A stretch of 64,000 nt of DNA from contig OU862928.1 in assembly GCA_917880885.1 (NCBI GenBank), positions 7,583,721 through 7,647,720 of the forward strand. The letters are read 5' to 3'. The DNA is from Limnephilus marmoratus. Taxonomy: Eukaryota > Arthropoda > Insecta > Trichoptera > Limnephilidae. The notes under the pieces were generated by a model that saw only the letters and a list, made by a program, of their open reading frames with translations, was not told the origin of the DNA and made no database searches. Of this stretch, positions 33,354 to 45,171 are shown in pieces. Every line of letters begins with the position of its first letter. The first letter of the stretch is position 1. The position numbers and the translations under genes are program-made.

Positions 33354-33618
33354 CCCGCCTAGCGATTCCGTATTTATTGTGAGATCGTTATTAGATAATG
33401 GACGTTATCTTCTGTCAGATTTGTGTAATTTTTACTTCACATATTTTAGTTTAGATCGATTTAAACATGAATTCCTGCAAGTACGCATGATTATTTACTC
33501 ATTTAATGTTGTACATAGAAAACGCAAATAACAGCCATAAAAATCACACAAATCTGACAGGAGATTACGTTCGTTATCTAATAACGATCTCACAAAAAAT
33601 AAGGAATCGCTAGGCTGT
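33354..33618. mobile_element. MITE with about 70-bp inverted ends
   Basis: The left arm CTAGCGATTCCGTATTTATT and onward (GAGATCGTTATTAGATAA, CTGTCAGATTTGTGT) is matched in reverse by the right arm ending AAGGAATCGCTAG. It lies at the 5' border of the Jockey-like frame. Confidence 0.8.
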
Positions 33619-33621
33619 ACT

Positions 33622-35625
33622 CGTCGGCTAACATATTTTCAGAAACACAACATCTATATATATATCTCTATCGAGGACACTGTCTTTAAATCCAAAAATC
33701 TTTGGAAATTTCTTAAAAAACTAAACAATGAAAACACAGACTACCCGCCAGTAATGCAAATGAATGGAACCAGTGCAAACAATACACAGGACATTGTAAA
33801 CCTTTTTTCAGACTTCTTCAAAAATGTATATGATGAAGAAACCCCAGATGATAAAATACCTAAATACGAATTTAGCAAGACTACACACTTAACAAATTGC
33901 CATATCACGCAAAAATGTTGCGAACAGAAATTACTTTCCTTGGACACTGACAAATCCGCTGGTCCAGACAACATTCCACCAATATTCCTCAAAAAATGCT
34001 CTACTATATTATCTAAACCACTCACATTATTATTCAACCGTCTCTTGTCCCTTGGACACTTTCCAGACCGCTGGAAATCTAGCTTCATTACACCTATCTA
34101 CAAAAAAGGAGACGACACTAACATAGCCAATTATCGCCCCATTTGTATACAGTCAGTACTACCTAAGCTTTTTGAATCACTGGTCCTTGATGAAATCTAT
34201 CCCAAATTAATAAAATTAATTGACCAAAAACAGCACGGTTTTATCAAAAGTAGATCTACCGCAACTAACTTAACAATATTTCAAAACTTCATAATACAAT
34301 CTTTTGCAGAAAATAAACAAGTCGACTGCATATATACAGACTTTTCGAAGGCATTTGACAAAGTATCCCATAAACTACTAATCCAAAAACTATTTGCTCT
34401 AGGAATAAGGGATAACATGCTAAAATGGTTTACTAGCTATTTATTAAATCGTAAACTGTTCGTCAAAATAAAATCTTGGATCTCGAAAGCTTTCTGGGCT
34501 ACTAGTGGCCTACCGCAGGGTAGTCACCTTGGCCCGGTTTTGTTCCTCATTTTCATCAATGATATAACCAATTGCTTCAATGATGTCGAGGTATTGCTCT
34601 TTGCTGATGACATCAAGCTATACAAGAAAATAACAGATATAAATCATTGCCATATACTACAGTCAAATATTAGTAAGTTTAAAGATTGGTGCGTTCAAAA
34701 TAATTTATTTTTAAATGTAGAAAAGTGTAAAACCTTGACTTTCTTTAGAAATAAAAATCCTGTTTTATTTGAATATTCCATCAATAACACAGCTTTAGAA
34801 AGAGTCACGGAAATGAGAGATCTTGGAATTATTTTGGATGAAAAACTAAGTTTCGCAAATCATATCCACCAAATTATGAACAAAGGTATGAAAACACTAG
34901 GCTTCGTATTAAGAACAACTAAAAACTTTAGTTCCATAGAAGCCATTAAACTATTATATGTATCTCTAGTTAGAAGCCAAATTGAATATAACTCGGTAGT
35001 TTGGTCTCCATCTTACAAAATTCACGTTAATAATATTGAGCGAATACAAAAAAAATTTCTGCGTTTTATAAATTTTAAATTAAGTATCCCACTAGAAGAC
35101 TTAAAATATAATCTATTACTAAATATTCTAAAAATACATACACTAGAAGACAGACGTAAAATAAACGACTTAACATTTTTATTCAAAATACTTAACTCTA
35201 AATTCGACTGTTGCGAACTCCTACAACTCATAAACTTACGAATACCGACAGTAACCACGCGACAAAATACATTATTCTACTGCAGCATTCACAAGCGGAA
35301 CTACATTGCCCACTCTCCTATACAACGATTTCACACTATGGGGAATCAGTACTTAGGTGATGTCGACATATTTAACATCAACTTGGCGAATTTTGTGGAT
35401 GTTGTAAAAAACATATTCCAAAACTATTACTAAACATATGTGTATTTTTGTAAACTTATCAAATTGCTGTATTTTTTTTTGTATTTTTGTGACTTGTGTG
35501 CATTTATCTAATTTTATTTTTGTTATTTCATTATCTATTGAAAAATCATCTGTCATCATTGTACTACCAAACATGTAAAAGCCCTCTGGGCGTTGAATAA
35601 ATAAATAAATAAATAAAAATAAATA
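33622..35625 (+). mobile_element. Jockey-like LINE, 5'-truncated, long open reverse transcriptase
   Basis: The frame is open from about 33601 to a stop at 35431-35433; the first Met is at 33754 (559 residues). RT blocks in order: DKSAGPDNIPPIFLKK, ANYRPICIQSVLPKLFE, YTDFSKAFDKVSHKLL, SGLPQGSHLGPVLFLIFIND and FADD at residues 283-286 (34600-34611), then IEYNSVVWSP and RIQKKFLRFI in the C-terminal part. All palm motifs are intact and no stop interrupts the frame. Gag-like ORF1 and the endonuclease domain are absent, so it cannot be autonomous as seen. The 3' end is AATAAATAAATAAATAAATA. The fragment at 2.0-2.6 kb is a relative. Confidence 0.85.
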
Positions 35626-35639
35626 AATATAAAAATCAA

Positions 35640-36065
35640 AATATGTTTATTTCTAGGTTTGTTTGTATGTCCACTATGCGTTGCTAAACCATTCATCCGA
35701 TTGCGATGAAACTTTGGGGATTTGATGTGCGCATGCCCGCGATGGTTTCTGTATGCAAAAGTGAGCTCTGGCTTCATGAAATTATGCATTGCTAAACCGT
35801 TCATCCGATTGCAATGAATCTTTGGGGATTTGGTGTGCGCGTGCCCGCGATGGTTTCTGTATACAATAGTGAGCTCTGGCATCATGAAATTATGCATTGC
35901 TAAACTGTTCATCCGATTGCGATGAAACTTTGGAGATTTGATGTGCGCATACCCGCGATGGTTTCTGTATACAATAGTGAGCTCTGGCATCATGAAATTA
36001 TGCATTGCTAAACTGTTCATCCGATTGTGATGAAACTTTGGTGAGTTGTGAGCACGTCCACAAAG
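35640..36065. repeat. Tandem array, about 118-bp unit, 4 copies
   Basis: Each unit has GCATTGCTAAACCGTTCATC, CGATTGCGATGAAACTTTGG, GATGGTTTCTGTATACAATA and GTGAGCTCTGGCATCATGAA. It may be the body of the Helitron that ends at 36673. Confidence 0.85.
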
Positions 36066-36329
36066 GTTTCTATATATATATATGTAAAGGAAATATATTC
36101 CCTTTAAATTTGAATCCTACATATAATGTCAATTAGAATGCAATCATCAATTGTCATTTGTTTTGTTTTTCTATTATTTGATTGTAAAATATGAGATTTT
36201 GTTAGAAGAAACCATTCAAAGGAAAGTGATATTAATAAACATAAATGTTCTTTCTTTGTTAAAAAACTTTGCAACACAAGTGTTTTATTTATAAATTAAT
36301 AGAAAGGAATTAAACCTCTCAACTTATTT

Positions 36330-36673
36330 TATATATATACTGGTGAGCTCTGGCATTATGAAATTTGTATAAAAAAATTGCAATAGGTGGCACGCGAGCT
36401 GTTTGAAAACTGAATGTACAGGGACTGAATGTGTGGAATGCGGGAGGGGAAATCGGGAGGGGAGAGTGGGGAGAGGGAAAGCGGAGAAGGCAGAGTGGGA
36501 GTGTGAGAGGAAGAGGATGCGGAAGAGGAATAGAGAAACAATATCTTTATTAAGTGGTATAGCAATGCATGCCGGGAAATACAAACCCAGAAGCTAGCAT
36601 ATTTTGATTTTTATATATATATATATAGATTTCCCACTAAAACCATGCAAGTGAAGCCGCGGGTAAAAGCTAG
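36330..36673 (+). mobile_element. Helitron 3' end
   Basis: Ends GTGAAGCCGCGGGTAAAAGC then CTAG before T at 36674. The interior AATGCATGCCGGGAAATAC and G-rich tract match the reverse of the 26.1-26.5 kb element. The 5' terminus is not found; a TC start near 35635 is possible. Confidence 0.55.
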
Positions 36674-36679
36674 TTGTAA

Positions 36680-38320
36680 ATATTAAATAAAAAATAAAGA
36701 AGAAGTAAGAACACAAATAAATGACAATTCAAAGGTAACTAATGAACTAATAACCTGCTTGAGAGGGCAGCCCACTGTGCGTGGGCGATAAAAGGGTGTA
36801 TTTTTCGTAATTATTTTTAAGCAAACGGTGAATGGATTTTTTTTATTAAACACATACAGCCTTACTAAAAAAAACACAGCACGCCAGATAACCCGTGTTA
36901 TTGCAGCAACATGAATAAAACAAAAATACACTAAAACACGATAACATTACTATTAAGATTTGGTCTTAAAACGTATTGTAAATCCGGCAACAACGCATAT
37001 TTAAGTACTAAATTGTTTGTTTTCCTTCATAACCGCTAGGTGGCGCGGCGGCAGGAAAGACGCTGGAAGCGCGAAATTATTTCTGTGTGTGAGAAATGAT
37101 TTTTGTGTGTCCAATATTACTTATGTGATGGTTAATTTCTATTAATATGAATAATTTACTGTTATATTTATATCATTGATATATTTACCGTGTGTTTTTG
37201 TGGTTTTTCATAAGTTTTAGTCAAGTTATAAAACAATAATCGTACTTTGAAAATTGAAGTGTCAAAAACTATTTTATATGATACATGAGAATTCAAATTT
37301 ACATAAAGGTTTTATTTTATGATAATTTTATGACAGTCGTGTTTTTTTTTTTAAATAATATTATCTAATACATGTGTGCGTAAATGCATCAAAGTAATTA
37401 ACATCTTTAGAGATGCAAGAAATCTGATATAAAAGACGGTATAATTTTTAGGTTAGTTTTTTAGCAATAAAAAAAACTTTGAAATTTTTTATTATTTTTT
37501 TATTATAACTGTGTCAGTTTACGCTCAGTCGTGCTAAAAATTTGCCAGAATACGTATTTTATTTAATAGATTCAGTTTTCAATCTCGAAATTATTGTTTT
37601 TTGTGTAATTAACTAGTGAGAGCTAATAATATAATAATATTTTAATCACATATCGAAGTTAACATAACAGTTTTAAGTGCCACCAAAATGACTGTGACTT
37701 TATACTGAGGGGTGAACCCACTTGTAATTAATGGTTATTAGTTCTTCGAAGGATAAAGCCACTTCATACCAAACAGATAACTTCCATATTTCAATACTTT
37801 TCACTTGTCAACTAAATTAATGTTTATTTCTTTCAGCTTTGTTTTCAAAACAAACCCAATGTGAATATTGAGAACGGTTGCCCGCAACCATTAGCAAAGG
37901 TAGAATGTTTATTGCATTCATTGAGGCAGGCTCTGGTTGATTGATTTGTACTATTTCAGAAAAGGTTGTGGAATACTGAACTCTGACAAATATTTAGAAT
38001 TCACCGAGAGATATAGATTAATCTACCCGAACGAGTACACAATAATCTCACTGTTACATAATACGTTTCAATATACCGTATACCTTAGGTTAGGTTTTTA
38101 ATTCATTTTTATTTAGGTAGGTAATTCACGATGCGCTATAATGGTTGACGAAATATTGGAATAAGAAACTTTGCTTTTTGTGAAAGAAATAACATACTAG
38201 CCATCGAAACACATAAAACCGCCTCAACAAGGAAATGAAATAAAGGAACACCTATGAACTAATACGAAGATCAAAGATTTGGACACAAGGTGAGGCAGAG
38301 AGGATTTAGTCACGGTAGAC
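36680..38320. other. No confident gene; one candidate orphan exon
   Basis: AT-rich sequence between units A and B. The only gene-like sign is a 63-nt open segment at 37837-37899 between TTTCTTTCAG and GTAGAA, which would read LCFQNKPNVNIENGCPQPLA plus K. A frame this short is not enough to call an exon. Confidence 0.3.
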
Positions 38321-38329
38321 TGGAACTTT

Positions 38330-38660
38330 TTCCTAGTCGGGATATGGCGGGAGGCGGGAAGCGAATACCGCGAAGCAAGAAGCAGAAAACGAGAAGCAAC
38401 GGAAGCGGGAAGCAAGAAGCAGCGAGAAGTGAGAAGCAGTGGGAAGCTGGAAACGCTATGTGGAAAGCAGGTAGCAATTAGTCGGAAGTAAGAAGCAGCG
38501 TGAAGCGGGAAGCAAAAAAAAGAAACAGTAAGTGGAAAGCAGGACGTAGGTAGCAAGAAGCAATGGAAGCGGAAAGCATGAAGTCATTAGAAACAGGAAG
38601 CAAGAAGCAGGGGCAAGCTGAAAGCGTGCAGCGGAAGCATGAAAGAACGGGAAACTGGAA
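38330..38660. repeat. Purine-rich GAAGC repeats
   Basis: Irregular GGAAGC/AGAAGCA words in long runs. The pyrimidine-strand open frame across it is composition only. Confidence 0.8.
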
Positions 38661-39399
38661 ATGTGTCGAAATTTAAACTCAGCATATTGGAATACTTACA
38701 ACAGAATTATAAATCTCCAGTTTGAAACTTTCTGTGCACAGTTTATCGTAAACATACATAGTTATGCTCCGTAAAACACCTACCATACACGGCGGAATAA
38801 AGGTTAGTAATTTATAATTTATAAACAAACTTTACAAAAACTCTTCTTGTTTATCGTTGTAATAGGTAATAATAAGAAAATTATTTTAACGGCTTATACT
38901 TTGACTAATTTTTAATTGGTTTGTAATTAAATACTCTGTTTCTTCTTCTTTCGTATGGTGGGGGGTCAGAGGGGGACATCTAGGTCTATTATCGAACGAA
39001 ATACTCTGTTATATTATCGAACTCATTTGTCCTCTCCGTGATAGTTTACTGAAGTATCTGACATTATTTGTTTTAACCTGAAATGTTCCATGGTAGCAGT
39101 ATAAAGTATTTTGTCTTCTTAAATTGAATTTTGCAGTAATTCTGACGATAATGTAACTGGTCAAAATGGAATCGTTTTGAATATTAATTTTAGTGCGGTT
39201 CAAGTCGGTAGTGCGTATTTTTGTTTGAAATCAACTTCGCTATGTACCTATTCAACACATATAAATTACACATATATTATGAACCCACTCATTATTATTA
39301 TTTGTTACACATTTGTTATGCTATCTGCAGCTCTAAAACTGATTTTTTTCTCTTTATTGTATAATGCTATACTTTTTACTTACCAGCTTTACTTCTATG

Positions 39400-39525
39400 T
39401 GATATGTGAAAAGTTTTCTTTGTCATCTAAACACACCTGTATGTACTAAAATATATAAAAAAATGTAAATGTATGTAAAAGCCCATAAGGGCGTTAATGA
39501 TTAATAAATAAATAAATAAATAATT
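39400..39525 (+). repeat. LINE 3' tail
   Basis: AAAAGCCCATAAGGGCGTTA with a hairpin, then AATAAATAAATAAATAAATA. Similar to the tail at 35575-35625 (AAAAGCCCTCTGGGCGTTGA). Confidence 0.6.
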
Positions 39526-39740
39526 GGGATCAAGAAGAGCCGAGACAGGAAAAGCCACGAAGGTCAAGAAGAGCCAGAAGAGACGAGAAAATCCAAGAAG
39601 AGACAATAATTGGGATCAAGAAGAGACAAGTAGAATCAAGAAGAGACGAGAAGATTCAAGAAGAGTCAAGAACAGCCAAGAAAAGCCAGAAATAGACAAG
39701 AAGATCCAAGAAGAGCCGAGAATAGGCCAGAAGAAAGAAC
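39526..39740. repeat. Purine-rich AAGAAGAGACAAG repeats
   Basis: Irregular array of AAGAAGAGCC and AAGAAGAGAC units. The open frame through it is low-complexity. Confidence 0.8.
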
Positions 39741-41324
39741 CCATACCTAAAAAAAAATCCGTAATGCTCAACCCATTCCTTTATTCCTGCCCAGCCTAAA
39801 TTCCAATATTGGCTTATTAGGTTGCCATGTATACCGGTCGATTAAACTCCAACCTCCTTCCTATCCTCAGAGCACGTGTTCCTAGTCCTAACAAATCAGT
39901 GCCCCCTGGTGTACCGGTCTCACCGGGACAGGAGTACTCCTGGCTGGGGTGGTACAATCGTATCGTATCGTATGCACGAGGAAAAAGTGAGGTGATAGTT
40001 TCCTTCCAAATTTATTACATAAAAGGACTGTGTTTTTGAAATTTTGATTTTTTTTTAATTTCTGTACATTTTGGTCAAAAATGTTTGGGTAAAAATTTTT
40101 TTTCCATTTTTTCCGAGTTTGGATCTTAAAATATGGCAGTTTTTGAAAACTAAAGTGTATTTTAAATACACAAATTTAAAAGGTAATTTTATCTAGTTTT
40201 CATAAATGGTATTTGTTTTTACAACACCTTCAAAAATAAGAAATACATGGAACATTCAAAATACTTTGGAAAAATTTCAAATTTCGTTAGGATATCATTA
40301 CTAAAATAGAGATAAACTACCTTCTCAGGCCGTGTAAACCTAAAAATAAAGTGTATTTTTTTCCATGAACAATTTTTAATTAGTAATGTTTTCACATCCG
40401 CGGCCGTTTGTCAATTGAATAAAATTTTCACTGGGTTTTTTAGTAAGGCTGATAATGTATTGAAAAATTTATCCTCAGTGCACAACAGCAATAATAATAT
40501 GTAGGTACCTACAACTAAACACATGTTTATACATTGGATGGCAAGTAACTAGAAAGAATTCACAGCAACAACATGATAACTTACAATAGGGTATTTAAAA
40601 TTATTTTATGTTAGCTACCACATATTTTTTAAAGGTTCTTAAATAACACGAGAATATATTGTCTATATCATTAAAATTCTTATCAAATATATTACATGTT
40701 CTTAATATAAAAGCATTTTATCTGAGATTGGTTGAACTTTTGAAGATGAAAAAATGATTTTTCTCTAGTTCTAACGCCTGGGACTCTAATATTAATCCCA
40801 AACAAAAGGAGCGAACAATACACTATAATACTACAGCCATTGATAATTGTAGTCACTGGAGCGATTATGGTCGAAAAATGGACCATATTTTCCTACCATT
40901 CGTAAAACATTTATTGTAATTTTTTAAAAGATTTCTCCGGCTAGCCATTCATTTTAAAACGAAGCTATTGAAATGCTTTATCTATTATGACCATAGATGT
41001 CGCATATCCGAACTTCGTAGACAATTTTAGAACGATGTTAAAAATGAAAATTTTAAAATATTTTTTTCATGTCGAATTTTTGATCAGCTGTTTATGGTTA
41101 AAATTAACTGCACCTTTCATTATCAAGTATACCACAGACGACATACAGAAATCTAAAATATTCTATGTTGACTCGAATAAGTACCCCTCATGACAGTTTC
41201 AAAGTGACAACACGTAGGATTCGCGCGGTTATAAATTTTACGATTTTTTAACATTTTTTTTATAAATCCTACAAATATGAGACAAACGGTAAAAAAACTC
41301 AACAAAACTTCCATAAAATTAAAA
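39741..41324. other. No supported feature
   Basis: AT-rich, with short frames and no recognised motif. Confidence 0.4.
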
Positions 41325-41389
41325 TTTGCCCATTTGAATACAATAAATTCACCTTTCCATTCTCCACAATTTGAAATGATGGCCTAGAA

Positions 41390-41470
41390 CAGGGGTTGGC
41401 AAACTTTAAGTGAGAAGAGCCAATTTTTCAAAGAAACAGGATAACAAATATATCAAAGAGCCATGTCATA
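41390..41470. mobile_element. hAT-type terminal fragment
   Basis: CAGGGGTTGGCAAACTTTAA is a typical hAT end and breaks the B/C homology right after CCTAGAA. The other end is not found. Confidence 0.4.
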
Positions 41471-42154
41471 ACGGGGTGGGTGGGTGGTAGGGTGGTACTG
41501 TGGTAAATGTGGTGGAACGATAATTACGATTTGCTTTGTGTTATCTACATTCTTAGTGCTATATCACACTTCTGCCCATTTAAATGTGTCTATAAACAGA
41601 CTCGCTTCTTCGTGATTATCAATAAATGTTTCAATCAAAGAATAACAATGGGTTTTAATAATATAGTCCGTCCGTCTATCGATGAAATCTATTCAATAAT
41701 AATTTAACAAGTTTTCATGCTTTGTTTTATTAAATGTACTAATACAGAATGTCTATACATTGTTATAGTAAATTGTGGCATGTCTGTTTGCAATGTTTTT
41801 TTCACAGTATGCGTGATTTGATCAAATAATGGAAGACTATTCTGGTTGTTTTGTGAAGAGGAAATTTCATGGATTTTGCAAAGGAAGATTATAAATTCAA
41901 TTTTTTTTAGTAAAACTGCAATTTCTAATTTTGAACATTGATTTTGACCATTTTAAACTGAAAAATGTCAAAAAGAAAAAGATTCAACCTCATTTGGAAC
42001 TTGAACCCAGGAATTGAATGTTCATTCTGGAAAAATTCATATGTCGCATCTTTGCAAAAAACTTTGGGTGCGCGAAAATAAGGAACCTGTTTGAGAAAAT
42101 TTATTTTAAACCGTATACATACAAGTAAATATCTTTGAATATAATATGTTGACG

Positions 42155-42562
42155 ACCGGCGTGGTGCAGCGGTAAGGCTCTTGACTCGCAGACCGAAGGT
42201 CGCTGGATCGAATCCCGGCGTGGCAAATAAATCTTATTTGATTAATTTGTGTTATTCACAATTATTCATTTAAAATAATATATAGTATATTTGCACCACG
42301 TTCCCAGAGTGGAAGATACTCTCAGTATTGCCTTGGTGTAAGACCACCATTCAGAATTGAAACGTTGCTTGAAATGGCTTTAGCCATGTTTGGTGACCAG
42401 ATCTGAATAGCCAGGTATTTCCCCACCTTCCTCTTCCCCATCTCCTTCACCTCCCCGCTACCTTCAACCTCACAACATACCCCATTTGGGGATGCCGTAG
42501 TCCCGCTGGCTCCAGACGGGAGCAGTTGGGACTCTTGTGCGGTATTCATGTAAAAAAAAAAA
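42155..42562 (+). mobile_element. tRNA-derived SINE, second full copy
   Basis: Head GTGGTGCAGCGGTAAGGC with B-box GGATCGAATCCCGG, same body as the 21690 copy, poly(A) at 42550-42562. Unit A has the empty site AATATAATATGTATGTAAAT near 24410. Confidence 0.8.
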
Positions 42563-42714
42563 AATGTAAATTTGAAAGTTTATTTATACAATACTCATCA
42601 CACCCCAACAAAAGTGTTGTAAAAAATTATAGCCCTCTTTGCAATTGGACACATCCGAGAGAACTTGAATCAATGTTAATATGTACACATTTTTATTTTT
42701 ATTTTTTTTATTTA

Positions 42715-43850
42715 GACAAAAAGTAAATGTTTACAATAATAATATATTACATATCAATATGATTCAATTAGTAGTGAAATATTCTCAGGTCTAATTGTGG
42801 AGCTAGTCTATGTACTTATGTTATATATTTAGAACTGCTTGTAGATAATATGTTACAAAAATGAAAATAAAATACTTTCAAAAATACTGTAAGATATTAC
42901 AAAATATTGTACAATCAGAGAAATACATAATTATATTATATTATACAATAATTATAGAAATAGAATATCAACAAAATATTGGCAAGAGAATATATTATCT
43001 AAAAATCATCAATAAAAATAAAATAATCCGTTGCTTACCTGTAAAAATACAATGCGAGTTTTTTTTAAAATTTAAGATAGTTTTTCTCTCTTTTTATTGC
43101 ATCGGGTAATTCGTTATATAGCTTTGGGCCTATATATTCATAACGGTGTTGTGCAGCGGTCGTGTTGCATCTAGGTACATATATGTTCCCAGATGTTCTA
43201 GGTCTTATACTTCGTGTTAAGGACACTTCAGATTCTTTGAAAACTGTTAAAATAGCATTTTTTTAAATAGTTTTGAAACCTGTAGGATCTTAAATTTTTC
43301 AAAAAGTTCGCTGGTTGGGAAAATTCTTGGTTTTTTAATAATAACTTTGATGATCATTTTTTGTGTTGTTACTATCGGATACAGATTATTTTTATAGATG
43401 CTTCCCCATGCGATTATGCCGTACTGCAATACCGACTCAAGGGCGGATCCAGGGGGGGGGTCATGGGGGTCATGACCCCCCCCTGGGCTGGGTCCAGGAC
43501 CTAGGTGGACCTACTTTTTACATGTATCTATTATTATCAAAATTAAATTATAACTTCTAGTGACTTGACCACGACTACGTGACCCCCCCCTGGAGCTATG
43601 TGACCTCCCCCTGGCGCCAAAGCTGGATCCGCCCTTGTACCGACTGCACAAGAGCAAAGTAAACCATTTTAATATTTGAATGATTTGGGATATTTTTAAT
43701 CTTATAAAAATGTAAGTAAGTTTTCTAATTCTTTGACACAGTTTAAACATGTTTCTTAAATTTCATGTTACTTTCTATAGTGGTCCCTAGACATTTGACA
43801 TCTGGGATTTTCTTAAGGATTTTACAATTATCGTTACATAAAAAGGTAAT
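42715..43850 (-). pseudogene. Jockey-like LINE 3' end, interrupted by a hAT MITE
   Basis: The minus strand reads RKLTYIFIRLK, NIKMVYFALVQS-like and QYGIIAWGSIYKNNLYPIV, then TTQKMIIKVI and FPTSELFEKF, the region after the palm of Jockey-like reverse transcriptases. The frame continues on both sides of the 200-bp insert at 43438-43637. The 3' UTR ends in a TTTATTTAGAC region. Confidence 0.8.
43438..43637. mobile_element. hAT-type MITE (200 bp) with perfect 8-bp target duplication
   Basis: The ends CAAGGGCGGATCCAG and CTGGATCCGCCCTTG are 15-bp perfect inverted repeats. TACCGACT at 43430-43437 is repeated at 43638-43645. An 8-bp duplication is the hAT hallmark. The interior has GGGTCATG/TGACCCCCCC tracts. 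Confidence 0.9.
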
Positions 43851-44504
43851 ATATATTTTTTTAAATTATGTAGGTAGGATTGAACTTTGCTTATTTGGGA
43901 CAAAATGTTTGGGCCTGATGTGTCCCAATTAATTAATTGCAATCCGGATTACTTTCGATTTATAACATATTTCTCTTGAACACTTTAAAGTTTTTAAGTT
44001 CCTTGAAAGTATGTTATTTTTTATGATAATATCTATACATTTGTTGAGCCAAAATGAATCGATAGAAAAAAAAACGCAAAGTATACTCCGAAAATTATTA
44101 AAAACATATTTTGTTCTGTTATTTAACATGTTACATGCAAGAAAAAATTCATAGTGTATCTTAACTTCTCTATGTGTATGGCCGAAACGGTTCGGCGAAG
44201 CGAAAACATGCCCAGAAGAGTATGGCCGAAACGTTGCGTCAGCGGCTATTATTCAAACACCGTCATGTTTAATGAAAATATTTGACTTGTAGTAACATCT
44301 ATGGATATCTGCGTGTAGTTTGTCGAAGATTTGGAACACATACCTATAAGACTGACTTCACAGTTTTAGTTTAAAAATTATTTTTGCGTCATTTAGCAGC
44401 CGTCAGAGGAGGGTAGCAGTTTTTTTGTTTGCACATGTCGTTTTTCGATGTTGGTTTATTTTCGTGGATTGACGACGACTTTTTAATTCAAAATGTAAGA
44501 TTAT

Positions 44505-44740
44505 TTTTAGTTCTTCTTCTTCTTGTGCCCTATCCATCCAACGGATGTTGGCTGTCATGTTGGCTGTGCGGACTTTGTTTACTGCGGCCCACTGCGGCCC
44601 GGAACAGCTCTATGGTAGACTGGCCAAACCACTGTCTCAGGTTTTTCAGCCATGAGGTTCTCCTTCTTCCAGGGCCCTGTCTCCTGGCAATCTTTCCCTG
44701 CATTATGAAATGTAAGATCTCATACTTCTCTGGTTGTTAG
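44505..44740 (-). pseudogene. RTE-type LINE C-terminal fragment
   Basis: The minus strand reads KYEILHFIMQGKIARRQ, GPGRRRTSWLKNLRQWF and ELFRAA, then a (GAA) tail next to TTAGTTCTTCTTC. It is the same protein region as the end of the 20.4-21.3 kb element. Confidence 0.8.
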
Positions 44741-45074
44741 GAAATTTTTAGTTAATCTGATAATTTATAAAAGGATATTTAAAAAATGAACCAAAAAAAC
44801 TCACTCCTCAAGTACAGTTTTGTTCGCCAAAACTCACTCGCAAAGAGGTTAAAGATGCAACTTAAGCTTTTATGGAGAGATTTTTGCTCTATTAAATGAA
44901 TTGTGTTTTATTAAACATTTTCACAATTTTTGCCTAATTTTATTACCTATCGTTTTTTAACATTAGCGCTCTCCCTCTAACATTTGTATTAAACTTGTGT
45001 ACTTCCTTTCAAAACATCTTCTATTTCGACGCTTAATAGGAGCCTTAAGCGGAATTGACTGTATATTAATTTAA

Positions 45075-45150
45075 AATAAATTGATTACATTTGAAACACG
45101 CGACTCCTGGAAACGAAGTCAAGGATCTTAACCATTCGCCAGAAAGTTCC
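45075..45150 (-). pseudogene. tRNA-like relic upstream of gene B
   Basis: Counterpart of the relic at 25618, more decayed (TCAAATGTAATC replaces the B-box). The solo LTR lies between it and the gene start. Confidence 0.5.
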
Positions 45151-45171
45151 TCAGGATAGAATCAATTGATT

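Noticed and set aside
35556..36020. 154-codon frame with repeated MNSLAMHNFMMPELTIVYRN-type units
   Set aside because: Translation of a 118-bp tandem repeat with LINE tail; no family signal.
36324..36597. Open frames of 64-86 codons on both strands
   Set aside because: Same Helitron purine-rich interior as above.
38224..38556. 110-codon minus-strand frame
   Set aside because: Complement of the purine-rich GAAGC array.
40987..41193. 68-codon frame
   Set aside because: Too short and without any supporting signal.
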